Notes under the pieces: model-generated
Seen by the model: the letters and a program-made list of their open reading frames with translations, nothing else
Databases searched by the model: none
What the model was told of the DNA's origin: nothing
Shown: positions 37,739 through 50,925 of the stretch, one piece after another
How the letters are laid out: every line of letters starts with the position of its first letter
Numbering within the stretch: position 1 is the first letter of the stretch
NCBI GenBank assembly: GCA_963513935.1
Contig: OY740777.1
Location: 18,881,271-18,945,270, forward strand
DNA length: 64,000 nucleotides
Direction: 5' to 3'
Source: Aphrophora alni
Taxonomy: Eukaryota; Arthropoda; Insecta; Hemiptera; Aphrophoridae
Program-made: the position numbers and the translations under genes

Positions 37739-38611
37739 CAGTCGAATCTTTCTAAGTGGAATCTCTGTTGGAAAATAATTTCTTTCCACTTATAGACGTA
37801 TTCCAGTTACCTAAGTTTTCATTTATCCACGTCGATGGGATCAATTATTTCACTAAAAGAGGTTTGTTATTAAAATTAAATGTATGCATATACAGTAAAA
37901 CTATTTATTTTCATAGTATACAAAATTATACATTTTCTATTGTAATACATATAATAACTTATTTATAATAATCGGTCATTTTTATTTTCCTTTGAGTATT
38001 ACATTTATAAACACACTTTTCGAGCTTATACAGGTTATCAAACACTTGCACATAATAATCTTTATACATTTCAAAGAACTCCTGCAGAACTTCTATAGCT
38101 TTCTTTCCTTTGTTTGTTTGTCACCGAGCCTTCTTCTTCATCCCCTGCATCTACTTCTTAATTGTATTTATTTTCTACTGTTTTAGAATTTTCAATGACG
38201 TCTTCATCATTTCGTTCACCAGCTATGGAATTTTCTACATCCATGTGCACATAAACTTCAAAACTTGGAAAATATAGTGTTGAATTACCAAAAATGTGCT
38301 CCTAAAGTTGTGCTATTTCACTTCTCTACATATTTCTACTTGCTGGCCATCTCCTTCAGGATTTCCAAGTCAAAACCAACTTTCTTAAAAAGTTTTGCTA
38401 CAGTGCTTCTGGTTATACTGTACTTAGCCTTCCTGTCAAATCTCATTGCCATCTTATGCTAGTAAAATGCAGGACAATTAAAATCCCACTATGGTGGTAG
38501 GTGAATTCCACTTATAGAGGGACTTCAGGGGGAAAATGATAGTGCCAAAAACTTTATTCCAGTTACAGAGAGATTCCACTTAAACAAGTACGACTTATCC
38601 AGCTTCAACTG
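37739..38611 (-). mobile_element. Pogo/Tigger-like transposon, internally deleted, 873 bp
   Basis: The ends are CAGTCGAATCTTTCTAAGTG and, read inward from the right, CAGTTGAAGCTGGATAAGT, each next to TA (37737-37738 and 38612-38613). The phrase AAGTGGAATCTCT recurs in both ends. The - strand has transposase remnants: AMRFDRKAKYSITRSTVAKL near 38450-38390 (helix-turn-helix-like, N-terminal) and the segment starting KAIEVLQEFFEMYKDYYVQV and ending DNLYKLEKCVYK near 38090-38000 (C-terminal helices after an acidic NDED/DEEE region). The central DDE core is missing, so this is a non-autonomous deletion derivative. Confidence 0.78.
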
Positions 38612-38613
38612 TA

Positions 38614-38720
38614 CCAGCTGATGTGACTCTAATATCAACACATGACTCCAATACGAACACGTGACTCTAATACGAACACGTGAGTCTAATACTAACTTGT
38701 TTGACTCTACTACTAACACA
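38614..38720. repeat. 21-bp minisatellite, right part
   Basis: Continuation of the 37376-37736 array after the pogo-like insertion: CTGATGTGACTCTAATATC, then variants with ACACGTGACTCTAATACGA and TTGTTTGACTCTACTAC. Confidence 0.85.
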
Positions 38721-40154
38721 AAGTTGTATAGATTTAATATTTACGTTTATTACTACATCTAATATTCAAAATTTAAAAAGATGTGTTGAAAGTATTTGAA
38801 ATCTTGTTGCCTAATTTTAACATAAAGTTTTTTACCTATTACAATCTCCTTAAAAAAATACCGATTCAACCATCATGAAAAATTTGTCACCAAACTTTAG
38901 TCACTGCACAAGAATCATAACCCCCCCCCCCCTTGTATGTAGGGGTAGTTTCACACACTTCTGAATCAGTGGAAACAAAAGGAACAAGAAGTAACCAAAT
39001 CAGTAACAGCTTGTAATCTTAAAAATAGGTGAAATGCTCGGAATACATCTTATTATGTTATAATGTTATAATGACTTATTATGTCCTTGTGAAACAAAGG
39101 ACTCCAAAAGACCTACTTTCTAGTAGGCTTTTTCCATATTCAAATCCCACCAGCTTTTTTTAATTTTTTTTCAGCACAGTTTTTCCATTAAGGTGATAAA
39201 GTTTTATTCATACTTTACCTAAACAGCCCCCTCCCCCAAAAATAGAGAATAAGCGATTCCCTTCCTTTATACATTTTTAACCAATAGCAATAATTTTTTA
39301 CCCAACAACCTTTTAGAGAACAAAATAGCCTAATTTTATATTCATTAGAAAATAATTATTTACTATAGGGCTAATATTTTACTTATTTATAGACAAAATA
39401 ATAAATATTATAAGATAATGAAAATATATGTTTTTCAAAAGTATAAAATAATTATTCTATTTTATAATATTTATTAATTTATTATTATACAAAAATAAGT
39501 AACATAATAATGCCTTTTGGTATCAAGATATATACTTAATAATATAATAATAATTCTTATTCTATATTAGTTATTAATGAATGTTAGAATTAATAATATC
39601 TTCAGATAAATTTAACATTTTGTTACTTGACATGTATTTACTTTTATTATGCATTTTCTTTACTTGGATTTAACAGTTTAATTTTAAATTTATCCAATTG
39701 CACCCAAAATAAGATGTTTGAGCTGATCTTTCACTAGCTCAAGGTTTTTTAGACCAAGTAAAATTACAAACTGAAATTTTAAGTTTATACATCTGTGACA
39801 ATTTTCATGAAATATTAAAGTAAATTCCAGTGACCAAGTGACTATATTTCTAGAGAAATAATGATTTTTTTTGTCTTTCAACACCAAATGAAATGATATT
39901 TAACTGTTGTGGCTCTTACAAACCCGATTACATTACTTTATAAAATAGTGTTTGAATGGAATGTCTTCTATGTGTATATAAAATATAAAGACATTTTTAA
40001 AAGGAGTGTGAAATAACTCAATTTATACATAAATTACAGGGCTGCTCATATATAATTAGGCCCCTATTAGTAATTTCACAAACTTATATAACCTTTCAAC
40101 TTTTTTATGACTAATGTCGAGGTTAATGTTGGATTATTTCCTATTATCATAATA
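38721..40154. other. A+T-rich intron sequence
   Basis: Contains a run of 14 C/T-flanked cytosines near 38921-38933. No exon recognised. Confidence 0.4.
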
Positions 40155-40372
40155 CAGGGTGATTCTTACATCTCCGGACTCTAAATGAAAAATAAATCTC
40201 AATATTATAGACATTGTAAAATTTATGTTGTTTAACACATTATTTATTTTACACAATAAAAATCACGTTCATTAAAAATTATGTTTTTTAAGATACCTTT
40301 ACGAAATATACTGAAATTCTCCTCCTTTTTAAAAAAAAACACAAATAGTCCGGGTATGTAAGAATCACACTG
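40155..40372. mobile_element. Mariner-like MITE, 218 bp, TA target site
   Basis: The left end starts CAGGGTGATTCTTACAT and the right end read inward CAGTGTGATTCTTACAT; 23 of 26 terminal bases match, through CCGGACT. TA flanks both sides (40153-40154 and 40373-40374). The interior is about 165 bp of A+T-rich DNA without coding potential. Confidence 0.9.
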
Positions 40373-41959
40373 TATTTATCCATTTAAGTATATTGTTTTA
40401 TATAATTTTAGAGAAAAAAATGTTTTATTTGAGTGAAGTAAAAAAAAAACAACTTTTAACAATATACATACATTTTACGTTTAAAGTTATTTCATAATGA
40501 TAGATTACAGTGCATATATATTAAATGGGTAAAGTTAATTTTTCACGATTTTTGTCTAAAAATAATAAATGACATTTATAAGACTTAGACTAAACAGGTT
40601 CTTAGTTTTATATTTTTTATGTTTTAGGTTTTAACACCACTCTTGATAACTAGAGTGTATCCATTCTCTCAAAATTTATAGTATTTTTTGATACATAAAA
40701 GACATTCTAATTAAAGAAATCATATTATTTTTGGTGACAAAAAGTGTCGAGTTAAAAAATTTCAGTTAGTAGATCAAATAATAGTAGAGCTTTACTTGTA
40801 AGATAATTTTTGGTAGCAGATTATTTTATCACATTTTACAAATTTAAACACATTGAGTTTAATTAGGTTGTACTACAAATTATTACCCGGCTAATATTTG
40901 TTGTGCATGTTGTTTGACTATTCTAGAACTTGAAATTGCATTTCACAGACTTTTTACTGGTCAAGGAATGGACAATTTGATGAATTGGAAAATAATTGGG
41001 ACTGTTGACAAATTAGAGTCAAGTTCATATGTTTTGTACATGTTTTTTACCCAATACAGAGTATTAAAATCCAATCTACAGAGCCTATAATCAAGGGAAG
41101 GAAATAAACCCGCGGATTTGGAACATTGGCTATGATCTGATGATACATTACTGTCCAACTCAAATTTTGTGAGAATGTTGCTTGACCTCTTTGTAATCTA
41201 TAAATCTGGTTGCCAGACATTTTTGCTGTTACAAAAAGGATATTTTCCCTTAAGAACCTCATGCAAAAATTCCCTTTCATAGTGAGTTTTTTTAAAGTTT
41301 AATTAAGTTATAAGTAAAATGTTATCAGTTAATTCTATTAATTGAATTTAGTATATAAATATGTTGCGGCAAAGAAAAAATGTCTGCCATCCAGATATTT
41401 ATAGACTTGGTTGAGGTTAAAGAACATGCTTACAAAATGTGAGTAAGACATTAATTTTTCATTGGACCCTGACCTATTCTGCAGGTCTGCTTCCTTCTCC
41501 TAATCATGGGAAATGTCACCTAATCAGATTTTAGTATTATTGCATAGAACCAACATATAATATAAGAAATCTGAACTTCACGTCAATTTGTCAACATACC
41601 CTACTTGGTTTATTTTTATTCCTCGACCAGGAAAAACGTCTGCCAAACGAAATTTCAAATTCTAAATTAGTCAAACAGCACACAAAAATTGTTAGCTGAT
41701 ACCAATTTGTCACATGATCTTCTTAAACTATACATTATTTTGAAAATAATAAAAATAAGCAGTATAAAAAAATTCTTATAAGAAAATGTGTCCAGCATCT
41801 TTTAATCTAACAATTACCTATATTTCAACCAGACACTATTTTAACACTAACATGATTCTGTCTCTCTAACCGTTTTGAAAGTTTATCCCATTACACATTG
41901 TCCTATTAAATAAATAAACAAAATGTTTCTCGTGATTTTTGTTTTGTTTGTTTCTAAAG
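40373..41959. other. A+T-rich last intron of the channel gene
   Basis: No further element recognised. It ends in the pyrimidine-rich acceptor TTTTGTTTGTTTCTAAAG. Confidence 0.4.
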
Positions 41960-42091
41960 GTAAGGAAGAAAGAACCACCGCATCCTATTCGTGTAGCAAA
42001 GACTATTGACGTTATCGCCAGAATTACATTTCCCACAGCTTACGCAATTTTCCTCATCTTTTTCTTCATCCATTATAAAGGATTTTCATAA
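41960..42091 (+). CDS. pHCl-like channel terminal exon: M4 and stop
   Basis: Acceptor TTTGTTTCTAAAG, then 43 codons and TAA. It starts VRKKEPPHPIRVAKTIDVI, then the M4 helix ARITFPTAYAIFLIFFFIHY and the short tail KGFS, ending right after M4 as in other Cys-loop subunits. The first six coding bases, GTAAGG, are themselves a good 5' splice site, so acceptor and donor motifs are juxtaposed (AAAG|GTAAGG). Confidence 0.92.
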   Translation, partial: VRKKEPPHPIRVAKTIDVIARITFPTAYAIFLIFFFIHYKGFS

Positions 42092-43149
42092 TCCATGGAC
42101 AGTATCGTACATCTGGGCCATTAAAGGAACATCTTGCGAACAACCGCACCAGCTTATGTGTATGTTGAGTATAGTTGATGTGTTTTTCTAATCTGAAAAT
42201 GGTCAAAAACACAGTTTCTGAAAAACAGAAAATTTGAGAGATTTTATGAGAATCTCAATACAAATTGTTATGATCAAAAGTATGCATAAATTTAAACACT
42301 AACTAAACTTTTTTAAGCATTTTGACACTTGGTAAAACTAAGTGTACTTAGGTTACAACCAGACAAGTTTGAGATTTTAAAATATTTTTGCTAATTTGTG
42401 CAAGAAACATCTCCATCTTTTTTAACTTATATATTGATGAATAAATTATACTAAGGGGACATTTCAAGGACAAAACTTATCAATGCAGTCATCTTATTGA
42501 AATGTAAATATATTGTAATATCTGGGAATTTATTTATAAAAATTCAAAACAATCATTTGTTTAAAATTCAAATTTTAAATTGTCAATATAACCTAAAATA
42601 TTTTTATGTAAGAGGGAAAGAAAAATATAACTTTAATTTGAATTTAAATCAACTTTAACCAAGAAAATGTAAGCTTTACAAGGTGAAATACAATAATTAT
42701 GTAGACGATTTATTTTAGAAATTTTTAACAAAAGGTAGTTTACAAAATATTACAATAAGCAAATGTTTATTGTTTTTAAAACATCTTACCTTGTTACAAA
42801 AATAAAGTATAATATGAATTTTGTTAACCAGTATTGTCTAAATACTGTAACAATGTATATAAATTACATGGGACAAATTATAAGATAATTTTATTATTGT
42901 GAAATTTTAAAATGCTGGATTTCATTTTAACAGTTGGATTATGTCTTAGTAAATCGGATTATATTAAAATACTGACAATTTTGTAATCGTTGTTTACCTA
43001 CTTCCTATGACTAGCTCAAAATTAAGCTATCCCCATTGTACGATGTCTCTGTGTCTTTGATACAAAAATGCTGGCAATAACCAAAACCTCTTTATCCTTA
43101 AGATTTCCATGATTTGCTTCAGTAGTAAGCAATATTTTGAAAGTAACAA
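42092..43149. other. 3' untranslated region and intergenic A+T-rich DNA
   Basis: Presumed 3' UTR of the channel at its start; AATAAA at 42440 and 42801. Nothing else recognised. Confidence 0.4.
42440..42445 (+). promoter_or_regulatory. Candidate polyadenylation signal AATAAA of the channel gene
   Basis: The first AATAAA I find after the channel stop codon, about 350 bases downstream. Another lies at 42801-42806. In A+T-rich DNA the hexamer is frequent, so which site is used is not clear. Confidence 0.3.
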
Positions 43150-43515
43150 TGAAGTAATCATTGATTACATCAACTTCTTTGTCATATATGTGGTTGGGAT
43201 GAAGAGGAATCTGTGAAATTATATCTATTCAGATATGCCTGGTTAATAATACACTTAGTTTTTGCATAGGCAGCAAAAGTGGCAGCTTTTGGCACGCCCA
43301 AATAAAAGGATGTCTTAGTGGATGTGGGGTTAATATCGAAGAGCGAGCAGCCTGACTGACTTCCATTTATAGGTCAGTCTACGTCTAAAATTTTGCTTTC
43401 TGCTTCCAAACATCTACTAAGAGAAAACTGTCTCATTTGTCCCACTAGATCAATTAGACGATCTGCTCTTTCATTTCTTGAGATCCCATAATGGCTAGGA
43501 ATTCACTGAAAGCAA
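43150..43515 (-). pseudogene. Decayed LINE RNase H fragment
   Basis: The - strand reads IPSHYGISRNERADRLIDLV near 43505-43430, matching the end of retroelement RNase H domains (W-I-P-S-H-x-G-I-x-GNE-x-AD), then a degraded tail with INPTSTKTSFYLGVPKAATF. Stops interrupt both sides. Family not determinable. Confidence 0.6.
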
Positions 43516-46500
43516 ATTTTTTTTATTTGCAGTTATATCAGCAAATCATAAATTTCATCTCTATAGGAAGATAAGTTAGACAGATATATTTTTAATTTAT
43601 AATTTTAATGTCTGAAGAAGTAGGTATCCTAAAAAATAATTCAAAATAGTCAAAATAAATATCATATTTTTAGTCAAGTTTGCACATGTACCTTTTCTAC
43701 AATCATTAATTTTTGTACTTTACTTTTTTCCAAATATTATAATCTTGAAGTCTATCTATATTGTACATATATTTACGATTAATTTGTGGTACCATTTAAT
43801 AAAATCATTGAGCCAAAATTTTTTCTCTCTTGTCCTTTTCACTGTTAATTCATTTTTTGTTATATCTCATTTCCAGATTGTCCAAAACATAAATGTGAAG
43901 TGTTTTAACATTTAATTTTTGAATTTAAATGTTGTGATATTTATTATGAAACTTGCTGGTGTGGTTGTCATCTTAGTTTTATTCTCAAAGCTGGTGCGGT
44001 TGTTGAAATAAAATTACAAAAGTTGTGGCACAGGAGTCTGTATACTTACAAGTAAGTTATTTCTATTGTACATTTTAAAATTAACACAAAAATAAATTTT
44101 ATGTTTTACTTTTAATGTGTATATGTACTGGTACAAAATGTTACAGTATACAAATTTATATTTACAACAATACAATACAATTAAATGGTGATCAGTTTTG
44201 AAATGAAGGGAATTTAGGCTTAGACAACATGTAATTCATATTGGTTTAAAAAAAAAAAATACTAAATGCTTAATTGTATTCATTTCTAACTTTCGGTGTT
44301 TATGTAACAACATGCCAGCATCTTAAGTAGCTGTTTTTTTAAAGTTTATAGTTGACGTTATAAAATTTGACGAAAAAATATATTTTATTTACTTAGTTGT
44401 TTCATCTTCTACCCTGGAGATTTACCTCTGGAAATCAAGTGCTTATTTCATGTCTTTGTGTGACAATTTAAAGGACTTGTGCTCAGGTTTTACTGACATA
44501 GGTAATCATTAAGACATAGATGTTCTTAAACACTACTGTTATTGTTTTTTGGGGATCTTGATCTTCCAGATGAGTTTATTATTTCTAGCATTGAAGAGTT
44601 TTCCGTATTTTTTTCTGTCGATCTTCTACTATGATGAAAAATATAGCAGAGATAGTTTAAATGTTACATCTGTTTGAGTACTTAGTCTTCTTTGATAGCA
44701 AATCCGATAATTCAGACTCACATACACAGACTATAAAAATTATTTTAATTACAATTTACCAAAAATATATTCTTTAAATTTTTGATAAAACAAATTGCTT
44801 GATAAAATCTAAGCTGTTTCTGAAATAATTATGAAGATAGCTAAACTCATAAATAAGAAAGTTTTGACTCAGCATTGTGTTGTGTAAGTACGAAGCTACA
44901 GTTGTAGTGAATCCTGGTAACAAAAGTTAAAATTATAGCAATAGTAACAAGGTTTTGTGACACCAAATCACCAAGTAAAAAGCCATCCAGCAGGTCTAAG
45001 TTTCTGTAATAGGCTATTATGCAAAATTTTAAAAATTTGATATATAATAATTAAAAATTACAATTTAAAATTGACTTATTTTTATGATTAATACTGTAAC
45101 ACAAAAATGTATCAGTAATTTTTATAAAATTGGTGTGTACACATTGAACGTAAACATTGCCTCTGTGGTCAATATTTTCAAATTATAATTAAAGTTGTTT
45201 TTTTTCATACAAAAAAAATTAACTTATTAACCATTGAATTTGAATATGTTTTTAATTTAAATTAATTTTTTTGAAAATGTTGAACAGAAAGGTTGCATAA
45301 AGAGAATTTTATATTGTAATGTTGTCAATCAAAATAGATTTTATTTTTACTATTACTGTTTATCTAATGTTTTCTATGTACTTCAAAAATTTTAATTTGG
45401 TTGAATCATTCTTTGCTTCATTGGAAGGGCATTGATTTGAAATTTTGTAATAAAAATACAAAACTTTTTGCCACTTATGATACTCGACACTCAAATTATT
45501 TTAGAAAGAAAGTGATTTTTGATAAATTTGAATTTAACTTCCACTCTTTAAGTCTTAACGTGTATCAAATCTTAGATAAACATCATAATTCCTAATTTTT
45601 GCATCTCACTAAAACCTATAGATAATCTATTGTCAACAATACTGTATAAAATCTTCTATCAGTATAATGTCTTTTTTTATATATATAAAATATTCATCTA
45701 AAAAGTCCATTTTTTCTAGATTTAGCCTAATTATTAGATGTTTTATCTGTAGTAAAAGCCTCATTTAAACAAACCGTTTATTCCACAAGTTTGTAAAGAA
45801 ATGAAAAAAACAAAACAAAAAACAATCATATTCCTGCTTAAACCTATTTATAGCTAGTACTTATTATAATCGATAACCGGAAAAGATGATCAAAATGCCA
45901 AAAGTGATTTGAAATGTTTTAGAAGGAACACTTTATTTGTGCGAATGTGTGATATAAGCGAGTGACAAGTGAGGAAAACCAAAAACAATGGTTGGAATGT
46001 ATTTCATACAGCAATACAAAATTTAATCAAGGTAATTTACTATTATGTGTTTACTGGAGTTTTAATTAATGCTTTATTATCATATGGTGTACTTACGAAT
46101 TTTACATTTTTTAAAGCAAATTCCTAAATCGCTAAATATTTACATATTTGTAACGGAATCAACCGACCAGTTAGTTATATATTACAGTTTTATATAAACC
46201 CTACAGTTAAAAGTGAAAATAATAGACTGGAACCAACTTACAAAATGGTTAAACTAGTTTCAAATTTTCTTAATCTATATCTTGACGTTCCTTCAATTGA
46301 TAAATTAAAACCTTAAATATATATTTTTTTAATGAGAGTAATGCTTGATTTTGTTTAGTAACTTGTCAGTTTCCATTGTTTTCCAAATTAGTGTTTTGTT
46401 TGTTTTATGGTATCGTTTTTAATTAACGAAATTTGTACAGAATAATTGTAAAAAATATCTTTACCTACTGAACATAATCTCAAAATAGGATTAATTTACT

Positions 46501-46699
46501 GTAATATCTAATAGATAATCTAAAATGTAATAGGTATTAGAAATAAAGTTATTGCAGCTGCCATTGTTCCCAGACGTACTCCTATCCTATCATAATAATA
46601 TTTATATTTCTTCCCTAATCTTTTGAAGAAACTAAACATTTTCAGCTTCTAATAAAAAGTCTGTTCAAAACATAAAGAACAACAAAAATCTAAATTCAT
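43516..46699. other. Intergenic A+T-rich DNA, nothing recognised
   Basis: Short open frames only, for example near 45401-45595; none has a recognisable domain or splice context. Confidence 0.4.
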
Positions 46700-46719
46700 A
46701 ATTACTTACTTCTTCTTGC

Positions 46720-47175
46720 CGGCATCCAGTACTAAGTAACAGGTGACCTGATTTCTGTTGAACTCAATTCTCACGAGTGACCAGACAGACTGGGGAGACT
46801 ACTCTTGTTGAACATTTCCCTGTGTAGGTATTGTCCACAGCAGTAGAATATTCCTCAATGTTTCCTCTGTCTCTCCCAGGCAATACACATTGGTGAATTA
46901 CTCAACTAGCGGTGGTGAAGATACTGTCCCATTGTGATATGAAAACGTAACTATGTGGGACACTTCCTGTACATATCTTTGGAAGCTGGGTTCGAAATAA
47001 GGCCTCTCCTTCTCTCTTTCCACTCTTCTATTACCATTACTGATGTGGATCTTTTGCAACAAGAGAGTGAATATTGTTGAGACAAGGTTGGTGATAATAG
47101 AGCCACAATCTTTGCTATGACATATATGCCAGTTAGTTTCTCACTATACCGCAGTTGGGAGAAATCCAATAAAGT
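46720..47175 (-). pseudogene. Possible decayed LINE ORF2 C-terminal fragment
   Basis: The - strand has VIEEWKERRRGLISNPASKD, then in another frame ITMGQYLHHR, and CLGETEETLRNILLLWTI. The order W...R / GxYLHR / CxxGExEETxxHIL is that of the cysteine-containing tail after the RNase H domain of insect Jockey/R1-type LINEs. The match is weak, with frameshifts. Confidence 0.4.
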
Positions 47176-50100
47176 GTTTTATGATTGTTCCTCTGTACAC
47201 GAAGACAATGTTATTGAATTATCTACATTGAAAGTAAAAATTTAGTAGCATAGCATGGAACTACCTAACCCTTGGATATAATAAAAGATGAATATCAGTT
47301 GTTAAATAAATGGTGAATATCAGTGAATCTTAATTCAATTTGCGACGCATATTGATTTGTAGCTACTTTTTTGATGGTAAATTTTTGTAAACTACCAATT
47401 ACAATTTATTTATTTTCTTCAAAAATGTTCTTATTTAATCTGTTTACATAAATTATCTGTGATTTTAAAATACCTGTTTCTTTTAATTTTTCTTATCTTA
47501 ACTAACCTAACCTAACCATACAAAAGTACATTGCAACTGTTAGGTAGGAATATGTTCAGACTTTTGGTGCCAGGAAATAATCTTGATACAGTAAAGGGAC
47601 TGTAAACAAAATCTGATGCAATAAGAGCAGAAAATGAAAACGTCTTAAACTACTGTCGTACCATTAGCTTTTTTCTACTGCCTTAATTCTTTTATTAATA
47701 ATCTAATCCATACTTCTGATCCACATACATCACAACTATCAATTAGGGATATATTTTGTTATGTATAGACTGTATTTCAAAAATTATAACCAAATAAATA
47801 CATTTGAAGTAGTCAAGATTTGTTATAAAAATAAATAAAATAAAATATAAAAGTTGGTTTCATTCTGTTTTCTTCAAACAAACTTAAAATTTTCATGCTA
47901 ACTAATTAAATTATTTCTTACAAATTTAATTTTGAAAAATGTTCTAGACGGAGTTGTCCAATTTTTTTTTTCAAAGTTCACTAGTAAAAATATATATTTA
48001 ATCAAATTAATACTGTATTGTGTGTAAGATTAAGATGTACAAATAATAGTTTGGCTAAGGGATATTCAAATAATCTTTAATATATTTTCTTATTTTTTCA
48101 AATTAAATGTACTTAACATACTTATTTATAGAAATATTTATGCACTAAATTTTATCCTTTAAAAAAAGGTTTTTTTCATTTACGATATGGCAATTGTGGA
48201 ATTGTAGTTTAAAATGACACAGTTATAAAGTTATTTAAATATTTTATTGATATAGTTTTTTATCAAAAAGTATTTAATCTACTGTAAATTTAAGTATGTA
48301 TTAATAAAGTGAATAACTTTTCATCTCGTTCTTTAATTGCTTTTTTCTGTAATTTAAAATATAAATTAAGAATTTCGTGGAATATTTGTGGGCCAATCTA
48401 TGAAAAGTATTTACATTCATTATTTTTGTAACATACACCTTTTCTACATGTATTCTTAAACTATTAACTTACATAAAAACATGCAGTTTTGTTAATTATC
48501 TATAAAAAATGTTATGATTATTTTGAGATAATAATTATGTTATTTGTTGTAACATGTATTCAGATTTAAACTGTTAATTTTTTTATTTTTTTTATTTTAG
48601 TTTGTCTAAAACTAACCATTTCAAAAACATTATTTTAACTAAAACGCTACTACAAATTGTGACAAGTTGTAATTTATCGTTAAGTATCTCACAAATTAAC
48701 AAAATAAAAGGTGTTACATGACCCTAGTAATAGAATCTCTACATGTTAAAAATATAAGTATAAATAAAATCTAAAAGATATAATTCATTTAAAAAATATA
48801 GTGTTTGTGTATTTTAAATATTATATTCTTTATGGTAATTGGTCCACACATCTCAATAAAACACAATCTTAATCAAATACTCATTTTAACAATTCAATTT
48901 GTTAAATACTTTTAGAAATTTTCTTCTTAGCCAACGATTTTTTACATAAATATTATCCGGAAAGCCATGTAAAACTTATACATTTTCTTTTCAATAACAA
49001 CTAACTAAAATACAATAACCATGCAGTCGGTTCCAGTAACTTCCTTCACTTCTGTTCCTGTCAGCAAAGCAAATACAATGCATCACAAATGTAAAACTTC
49101 TTAAATTCATAAAAATAAATTGTCTATACCATCTCCAAGTATTGTATCCCACAGATTTATAAGGCTGTGAACATTTCCAGTTATATAAAGTAGGCCTATA
49201 AAAAAAGCTTTATTTGAATTAAGTATATATTGATATAGGATCTCATTCACAGAAGAATTTGTCGAAGACTAACGTTAAAATTTTGTTTAACATTCATGTC
49301 ACCTCAAATAACTAGGCTTCCAGAGGAGTTTTAACTTTCATGAATTATACCAAGCAAGTGAGTTAAAAGGTCTTGACATTGAATTTTAAATTAATCTATT
49401 TAAAAATAAAATAGGATCTTTTTCAAACACATCTTAACAAACAGAGGGTTATTAAACCTAGAGAGGGGGGGGAAGAATTTTAGTAGGGTCATATATAGTT
49501 TCTATTTTGAATTGCGAAGGATAAAGGTTAGGTTAGGTATATTTGTATATATCATGCCTATACTTATTTTTACAACAGGAAATATGTTGTTTTACATACA
49601 TTTCGTTTAAGAAAACAAAAAATATAAAATTTTGAAAATTGACTTAAGTACAATTTTCTATAATTAGTTTAGGCTCTGTGTGGATCATTTACCTTCTTTC
49701 TTAAGTTACCATATTTGTAATAAGTTACCATTACCTATTGTGATTTATTTGTTCTAGTCAATTACCAAACTTAAAGCTTATTAAATTAGAATTGTTATTG
49801 TTAAATTTTAATATGTTTATATCACTTAGTGGTGTATTTTGTTAACCTAAATTATTTATTTTCTACTCTAGTTTGTAACCTTGAAAAGGAAATTGTGATG
49901 ATAATTGTATTCAATAAGAATAATTTCAGGTAGTAGTGGAGAACAACAGTAGTATTCATGAAAAATAAAATGTATCAACTAATCAATAAAAAAATTTTGA
50001 TTTGGTTAAAATTTTCAAAAATAGTTTCACTTCGATTTCTATTTTGGTTTTAAACTCTTCCTGTAAAAGAAAAAATTGAACTCTCTCAATATATTTGACT

Positions 50101-50563
50101 GATTCTTTTTTCTCGGAAACCAATGAATCAATATTGACAAAACTTAATATTGCTAAAGCCAATGACTTTATAAAATTGTTAACTGTAGCCATTTAAATGG
50201 TCTCTGTTTTTGCCTATGTCTTTACTTTTTACATTTTAGACATATAAACAGGGAGTAGAGAACTGGGCTCGAATTAGTGTATACCTTGCAGTGCCAAATG
50301 TTAATTAAATGTTCTAAAATTCCATAAGAAAAACATAAAAATATTTTGACAGAGACAAAAGAAATGCTCATAATTCAGATATAAAAATTATTGATGTGTA
50401 AGACTTCTCACTTTAAAAAAAATCAAAATGGGACAAATAATTTCAATTGTTTTGTTTCTCAATTGAAATGAAACTCAATTCTAACATGTTTTATAATATG
50501 GTGAACTTAATTTTTTTATTTAAATTTTTGTCCAAACTTACTAGGAATTACTTTACCTTACTC
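47176..50563. other. Intergenic A+T-rich DNA
   Basis: Short telomere-like motifs lie near 47503-47516 (CTAACCTAACCTAACC) and 49527-49538 (GGTTAGGTTAGG, opposite orientation). Nothing else recognised. Confidence 0.4.
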
Positions 50564-50564
50564 T

Positions 50565-50925
50565 TCAGCACAGCCATGATGAGCCTTGATCTCTGAAACA
50601 ATCAGTCCTTACTCCCACTAGTCCTCTCCCATTCCTGACATTCAACCACTTCAAATTTTCCTGCAGCCACCATTTCTTTGGTCGACTTTTTCTCTTAACT
50701 TCCTGTATTTGTCCCTTCAGCATTATTTTTGACATGCTATTGTTGTGCATGCTGATTACTTGTCCTAAGAAGACAAAGATTCCAATGAAGATTGTAAAGC
50801 CTACTGATAAGATGTTTGTTTGCAATGAGTGACCTCAGTACTGCGGACTTTCCCAGTTTGAAGTACGGTTTAGTACAAACCAGCCCCTTCTTTGTTTCAA
50901 TCTCATCAGAATAGGTCATACTTTA
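50565..50925 (-). pseudogene. Possible decayed LINE C-terminal fragment
   Basis: The - strand frame contains VFLGQVISMHNNSMSKIML, then EVKRKSRPKKWWLQENLK, then GLVGVRTDCFRDQGSSW. This resembles the common LINE ending W-x-GH-V-x-R-M ... G-x-R-x-x-GRP-x-x-RW-x-D-x-L ... A-x-DRD-x-W. Short and unsupported by other domains. Confidence 0.45.

Noticed and set aside
46985..47005. GGGTTCGAAAT as a tRNA B box
   Set aside because: No A box or cloverleaf arms around it; it lies in a LINE-like remnant.
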